64,000 nt of DNA, taken from Microcoleus sp036705565 (GTDB taxonomy: Bacteria > Cyanobacteriota > Cyanobacteriia > Cyanobacteriales > Microcoleaceae). Every line of letters starts with the position of its first letter. Within the stretch, counting starts at the first letter, position 1. The stretch lies in the NCBI GenBank assembly GCA_036705565.1, contig JAUBUY010000013.1, one strand, 5' to 3'. Both the position numbers and the translations under genes were made by a program. A model generated the notes under the pieces. It worked only from the letters and a program-made list of their open reading frames with translations. It was not told the DNA's origin and ran no database searches. Shown piece after piece: positions 59,951 through 64,000 of the stretch.

Positions 59951-60886
59951 TTAAACAGAAGTACGATCGCCCTTCCTCCACCTCTTCAACAACTCCGGCG
60001 TCACCAACCCTTGCGGAAAAAATATCGTCCCCAAAACAATCAGCAATCCAAAAATAATTAACCGCCCATCCCGCAGAAATTGCGCCAACCAAATCGGCAA
60101 TCCCTGAATAGTCGCCATCCCCCTCAAAACCTCCGGTAAAGCAGTAAACACCATCCCACCCAAAACTGCTCCCAGAAACGTTCTGCTACCACCAATCAAC
60201 ACAGAAGTCAAGTAAATAATACTAGCATCAAAAGTCCCTTGACGCGCGTTCCAAGTATTCAAAAAATGGGCACTAACTGCACCCACAACCCCAGCTAAAA
60301 CAGCACCTAACGTGAAAGCCAAAACCTTATAAAAAGTTGGGTTAATGCCGATCGCATCAGCCGCCAACTCATCAGCCCGAATCGCCGCAAAAGCCCGCCC
60401 CACCCGAATCCGTTCCAGCCGATAGACAATCGCCATACTCACCAACAGTAAAGGTAGTACAATCCACAAATACTCGATCGGCGTCCCAAACGGTTGCGGA
60501 ATCCCAAAAATGCCCACAGCCCCGCCAGTGATATCCAGATTCAGCGATAAAACCCGCAAAATTTCCACAAAAGCAATAGTTGCGATCGCCAAATAAATCC
60601 CACTCAACCGCAGCGCCGGAATTCCCACCAAAATCCCCAGCAACCCCGAAACAACCCCTGCAATTATCATCTCCACCAACAGCAATGGTAGAGGAAACAA
60701 ACCCCCTGTCGGCTTAAACACCGTCGTAGACAAAATCGCCGCAATATACCCACCCAACGCATAAAAACCAGGGCTAGCCAAAGACAACTGTCCAGTCATT
60801 AAAGGCAAATATAGCGACATTCCCAACATTGCACCCAACAACATCGAGACAATCAAAAACCCGTAAGTAGTAAAAAATGCAGCCAT
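59951..60886 (-). CDS. livM: Branched-chain/neutral amino acid ABC permease (LivM-like)
   Basis: 311 residues, 8-9 transmembrane helices. The LivM family features are MTGQLSLASPGFYALGGYIA, PALRLSGIYLAIATIAFVEI, the EAA-like segment RIRVGRAFAAIRADELAADA, GINPTFYKVLAF and GGSRTFLGAVLGG. It pairs with the LivH-like permease and binding lipoprotein, 224 bp and 1.3 kb to its right, in the same orientation; no ATPase gene is in the window. In Anabaena, similar permeases belong to the neutral amino acid system N-I (NatC/NatD); substrate assignment is not possible here. Confidence 0.9.
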   Translation of the reverse strand: MAAFFTTYGFLIVSMLLGAMLGMSLYLPLMTGQLSLASPGFYALGGYIAAILSTTVFKPTGGLFPLPLLLVEMIIAGVVSGLLGILVGIPALRLSGIYLAIATIAFVEILRVLSLNLDITGGAVGIFGIPQPFGTPIEYLWIVLPLLLVSMAIVYRLERIRVGRAFAAIRADELAADAIGINPTFYKVLAFTLGAVLAGVVGAVSAHFLNTWNARQGTFDASIIYLTSVLIGGSRTFLGAVLGGMVFTALPEVLRGMATIQGLPIWLAQFLRDGRLIIFGLLIVLGTIFFPQGLVTPELLKRWRKGDRTSV

Positions 60887-60960
60887 AATTTTATTTTAAA
60901 TAATAAAAATACTTAAATACCAACTTCATCTCAAATCCAGTCCCCTCATAATAATTCATT

Positions 60961-61016
60961 TCTCTCTTCTCTTTCTCTGCGTTCTCTGCGTCCTCTGCGG
61001 TTAAATCATTCCGATA
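60961..61016. repeat. CTCTGCGTTCTCTGCG interspersed repeat
   Basis: CTCTGCGTTCTCTGCG followed by TCCTCTGCGGTTAAATC, same family as 17036-17112 and 24548-24590. It lies between the two permease genes. Confidence 0.75.
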
Positions 61017-61109
61017 TAATTAGTTTCTTTAGGGGGCAATCCCCCGTGGCCGTTGGTGCGTGCGAAGCGTCGAACCATCGCCCCAATTTTAATCACCTAA
61101 TTATCTCTT

Positions 61110-62060
61110 TTACACCTTTTGAATCAAACGCCGACCAAACAAACCCTGCGGTCTAACCAATAGCATAATAAACAATATGGCAAAAGCAACAGCATCCTTA
61201 TAAGCCGAAAAATCTCCCGGCACAAAAGCCTCCACCAAACCAATGATAAACCCACCCAAAACTGCCCCAGGAATACTCCCCAACCCACCCAGCACAATCA
61301 CCGCCAAACCCTTCAAACCAAAAGCAATACCAAAATACGGCCCAGCAATACTCACACTCGAACCCACCAAACTTCCCGCCAAACCAGCCAGAAAACTGCT
61401 CACAAAAAACGTCAAAACAATGTATCTATCAGTATCAATACCCAACAGACTAGAAGTAGTAGCATCTTCAGCCACAGCCTGCATTGCTTTGCCAAATTTA
61501 GTAAAATTTATTAAGTAAGTTAAGACAGCCACAATCGCAACTGATACCGCAAAAATTACTATTTGAACAGTCCGAATCGGAATTGGTTTATCCGCCGTCC
61601 CAAAGTTAATGGCAGCGGGCAAATAGCCGTAAGTGTTAGCAGGAAAAGTGTAAATTTCCGCCCCTACAAGATATTGGATAAGATTGGCGATCGCAACTGC
61701 CACACCCAAACTAGAAACCACCGTCAGCAGAGGATCAGAGAGTCGGCGGCGCAAAGGTAAAAAAGCAATTCGTTCAACAATTACTCCTACCAAACCAGCC
61801 ATGACACTTCCCAAAATTAACGCCACAGCAAAAGGCAACTGCAGGGGAATTCGAGCATTAGCCCACAACCCATTAAAACCGAAAGTACCTCCCATCAGCG
61901 CATAGGTGAAATAAGCACCCAAAGTAAATACTGCACCGTGAGCAAAATTAATAATTCCCAGAATAGAAAACACCAGCGTGTATCCCAAGGCAAAAATAGC
62001 ATACACGCTGCCGATCGACAAACCATTCAAAAATTGTTGCAAAAACAGAGTTAAGTCCAT
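61110..62060 (-). CDS. livH: Branched-chain/neutral amino acid ABC permease (LivH-like)
   Basis: 316 residues from the ATG at 62060 (a GTG lies one codon upstream). Eight or nine transmembrane helices. The family features are LQQFLNGLSIGSVYAIFALG, YTLVFSILGIINFAHGA, FTKFGKAMQAVAEDA with the EAA-type motif, and KGLAVIVLGGLGSIPGAVLG. The LivH family partners with LivM-like permease, the binding protein and two ATPases. It precedes livM in the direction of transcription. Confidence 0.9.
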   Translation of the reverse strand: MDLTLFLQQFLNGLSIGSVYAIFALGYTLVFSILGIINFAHGAVFTLGAYFTYALMGGTFGFNGLWANARIPLQLPFAVALILGSVMAGLVGVIVERIAFLPLRRRLSDPLLTVVSSLGVAVAIANLIQYLVGAEIYTFPANTYGYLPAAINFGTADKPIPIRTVQIVIFAVSVAIVAVLTYLINFTKFGKAMQAVAEDATTSSLLGIDTDRYIVLTFFVSSFLAGLAGSLVGSSVSIAGPYFGIAFGLKGLAVIVLGGLGSIPGAVLGGFIIGLVEAFVPGDFSAYKDAVAFAILFIMLLVRPQGLFGRRLIQKV

Positions 62061-62222
62061 CACCAGTTAGAGATTCGGCATCAACATTAAATCATTCAAA
62101 AACAAACAGCATACAATTTTTACTCTGATTTCTGACTTCCCCCCAAAGGGGCAGCGGGGTTGACCTCAGACTCACACTCAATAACTCATCCGTGTATCCG
62201 TGTTAGAATCCGTGTAGTGCCT

Positions 62223-63482
62223 TCATTTCAAAAATTCAAACTTACCATTATTTCCATCAGCATCCATTTTTATCTGTGCCACATAAAACTCTTTCTGATT
62301 AATCTCACCTTCAGGCGTAAAAGAAATTTCCCCCAAAGGCGTATCGTACTGGCCACCCAACAACTGCTGATTCAAATTTGTACGCAACTCTGCCAATGGC
62401 TTTTCGCTAACCTTAGACTTAGCATTAATTGCCTTTAATGACTCAACAAAAACTTGTACACCAGTAAAAGCTTGAGCGCTAAACTGAGGCGGTTCTTTCT
62501 TGAATTGGGCGCGATAAGCATCACGAAAAGCCTTATTAATCTCATTCTGATATTCCGGGCTGTAGGCTTGGGCAATCAAAACCCCATCGCAAAGAGCCTT
62601 GCAAACAGGAAATACATTAGAAGTATTCAGACCGTTGCCCCCAATGATAACGCCTTTGTAACCCAACTCCCGCAATTGCTTAATTAAATTGCCTCCATCC
62701 GCGGCCAACCCAGAAATAATGATTAAATCCGGCTTGACATTTATCCCATTAGTGGCTTGAGATTGGAAATCTGTATCAGTAGTCAAGAATTTTTGGACTG
62801 TTGCCAATTCCAGTCCCATATCTTTAACCGTTGTCTGAAAAGTTTCAGTCTCAGATTTGCTAAAAGCATCATTCTGAGCAAAAAACACGGCTACTTTCTT
62901 AATATTGGGATTTTGCTTGAGGGCGGCTTTAACTGCATTTGGTGCTACCACGGCCACAGGCGCAGAGACTCGGGCCACATAATCGCCAATCTGGGGAATG
63001 CCTTTAGCCGTGTTGGAGGGGCCGAGTACGGGAACTTTTGCTCGATCGGCGATCGGAGCGGCACTAAAAGCTTGCTGTGACAGAGTTGGGCCCACAATAC
63101 CAACCACCTGATCCTGATTGATCAGAGTATTGAAAGCATTGATCGTCCCTTGTTCGTCTCCACCGGTATCTTGGAACACCAGTCTAATCGGCGTCCCATC
63201 CACACCGCCCTTATCGTTGAAATACTTCTCAGCAATTTTCGCGCCAGCCACCTGTTCCTGACCCAGTAAAGCCACATTGCTAGTTTGCGCCACCCCAATA
63301 CCTATAGATATAGTGTTGGAACTCCCCCCAGGCGAACCCTCTGGGGAAGCACCGGGAGATGGCGAAGTCGCCGGAGATACTGTAGTAGAGGTTTGGGGAG
63401 TGTTCGTCTGACTGCAAGAAGCCAGCAGCAGTGAAGCGCAGGTAATGAATAAGCCACTAGGGCGGGCTGTAGGTTTTTTCAT
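62223..63482 (-). CDS. Amino acid ABC transporter substrate-binding lipoprotein (LivK/NatB-like)
   Basis: 419 residues from the ATG at 63482 (MKKPTARPSGLFITCASLLL); an ATG at 63500 would add six residues. The lipobox LLASC gives a lipoprotein Cys at about residue 23, followed by a Ser/Thr/Pro-rich linker. The type 1 periplasmic-binding fold is shown by GIGVAQTSNVALLGQEQVAG, GGVDGTPIRLVFQDTGGDEQ, VVGIVGPTLSQQAFSAAPIA, VPVLGPSNTA and PDLIIISGLAADGGNLIKQL. It is first in the transport gene set and diverges from the rRNA operon. Ligand is likely branched-chain or neutral amino acids. Confidence 0.9.
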   Translation of the reverse strand: MKKPTARPSGLFITCASLLLASCSQTNTPQTSTTVSPATSPSPGASPEGSPGGSSNTISIGIGVAQTSNVALLGQEQVAGAKIAEKYFNDKGGVDGTPIRLVFQDTGGDEQGTINAFNTLINQDQVVGIVGPTLSQQAFSAAPIADRAKVPVLGPSNTAKGIPQIGDYVARVSAPVAVVAPNAVKAALKQNPNIKKVAVFFAQNDAFSKSETETFQTTVKDMGLELATVQKFLTTDTDFQSQATNGINVKPDLIIISGLAADGGNLIKQLRELGYKGVIIGGNGLNTSNVFPVCKALCDGVLIAQAYSPEYQNEINKAFRDAYRAQFKKEPPQFSAQAFTGVQVFVESLKAINAKSKVSEKPLAELRTNLNQQLLGGQYDTPLGEISFTPEGEINQKEFYVAQIKMDADGNNGKFEFLK

Positions 63483-63578
63483 AAGCGGGCGATCGAACAT
63501 CTATATATAAAACAGCTACACGTAGAGATATTCTACCCATGCGCGGTAGATACTCCCCTCAAAAGTCCAATCTTGCCC

Positions 63579-63610
63579 AAAAAAAAGACCCCTTCCCGGA
63601 AAAAGGAGTC
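63579..63610 (-). terminator. Leftward intrinsic terminator between livK-like gene and rrn promoter
   Basis: On the minus strand GACTCCTTTTTCC pairs with GGGAAGGGGTC and is followed by eight T. It points left, towards the livK-like gene, and lies upstream of that gene's start. Confidence 0.65.
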
Positions 63611-63699
63611 AGCCAGCGGAGGCAGGATCGGAAATCAGTAGCTCAAACCCTTGGTGTGTATAGTTTCCAAAAAAAGTCAAAAATATTTTCACAAAACGC

Positions 63700-63728
63700 T
63701 TGACAACTCTGGGGAGAGTTGATACATT
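63700..63728 (+). promoter_or_regulatory. rRNA operon promoter
   Basis: TTGACA (63700-63705) and TACATT (63723-63728) are spaced exactly 17 bases. The spacer contains the 6-bp dyad AACTCT-GGGG-AGAGTT. The mature 16S 5' end is about 230 bases downstream, so the leader is long. No other gene is seen in 63611-63966. Confidence 0.75.
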
Positions 63729-63966
63729 AATAAAGCGCCAGAAGGGAAGCGGTTCAAACAACCGCGAACTAAAGGTAAAAAACTGAACCTAGAAAAAAGA
63801 ATAGTTTGAAAGCTTAAAGCAATATTAACCTCGTCAAAAAATTAAGATTGAGAGTAAAGGCATCGCTGATACTCAATATCGCAAACAACGAGAAAAAAGT
63901 CAAGGGAAAAAAGCCAGCCTTTGTGCTGAGTAGAAAGAACTTGACCTAAGCCAAAAAAAACAATCC

Positions 63967-64000
63967 AACACGGAGAGTTTGATCCTGGCTCAGGATGAAC
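63967..64000 (+). rRNA. rrs: 16S rRNA, 5' end (partial)
   Basis: The sequence AGAGTTTGATCCTGGCTCAG at 63974-63993 is the universal 16S 5' segment (E. coli position 8 onward), continuing GATGAAC. The gene leaves the window after 34 bases. Mature 5' end estimated at 63967 by counting back seven bases. Confidence 0.98.

Overview
The window comes from a filamentous cyanobacterium, most likely of the Oscillatoria/Microcoleus/Phormidium type. The clues are the very frequent HIP1 octamer GCGATCGC, Ycf3, heme oxygenase for bilin synthesis, a DUF3288 gene, zinc-ribbon/kinase/WD40 fusion proteins, a GyrB intein resembling the Synechocystis one, and many short interspersed repeats. There is one assembly gap (10504-10603). 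The last 34 bases are the start of a 16S rRNA gene.

Layout. 1-10.3 kb: a partial SGNH-like protein, an 82-bp tandem array, NAD kinase, and an apparent operon resembling sxtI-sxtJ-sxtK of saxitoxin clusters (NodU-type carbamoyltransferase, SxtJ, a 54-residue DUF5989/SxtK-like peptide) followed by three SGNH-like proteins. This probably makes or modifies a carbamoylated or acylated surface product. 10.3-17 kb: CNNM/CorC-type protein, mfd, SLH protein. 17-24.5 kb: heme oxygenase, an orphan IS605-like non-coding element, gyrB interrupted by a 435-residue intein, a second gyrB-like gene lacking the TOPRIM domain but with an almost identical leader, and miaA. 24.9-32 kb: msrP, a WD40 protein with a degenerate kinase domain, a TPR protein, an unrecognised membrane protein, DUF3288, and a secreted VMO-I-like protein. 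33-42.3 kb: secA, rnz, SpoIID-like, a membrane protein of the plant At5g03900 type, ycf3, gatC.

42.5-54.5 kb is an ion and stress region: TrkA-N protein, CPA1 antiporter, stress protein, P-type ATPase, BON lipoprotein, RppA/RppB-like two-component pair, a TnpB element and a DUF3124 lipoprotein. A truncated copy of the DUF3124 gene's 5' end lies about 9 kb upstream and preserves the pre-insertion state of the site where TnpB landed. The ATPase/BON divergent promoter carries 11-bp-spaced direct repeats typical of OmpR-family regulators. 54.8-64 kb: aldo/keto reductase, an intact zinc-ribbon/kinase/WD40 protein, Uma2 nuclease-like protein, a vMAP-type HTH protein behind an unusual 10-bp repeat array, and a branched-chain/neutral amino acid ABC transporter (two permeases and a binding lipoprotein) divergent from the rRNA operon.

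The most interesting items are the TOPRIM-less GyrB paralogue, the sxt-like carbamoyl/SGNH module, the repeat-flanked ion-stress segment with its empty site, and the pseudokinase-WD40 protein. All functional statements come from reading sequence motifs; no database search was run.
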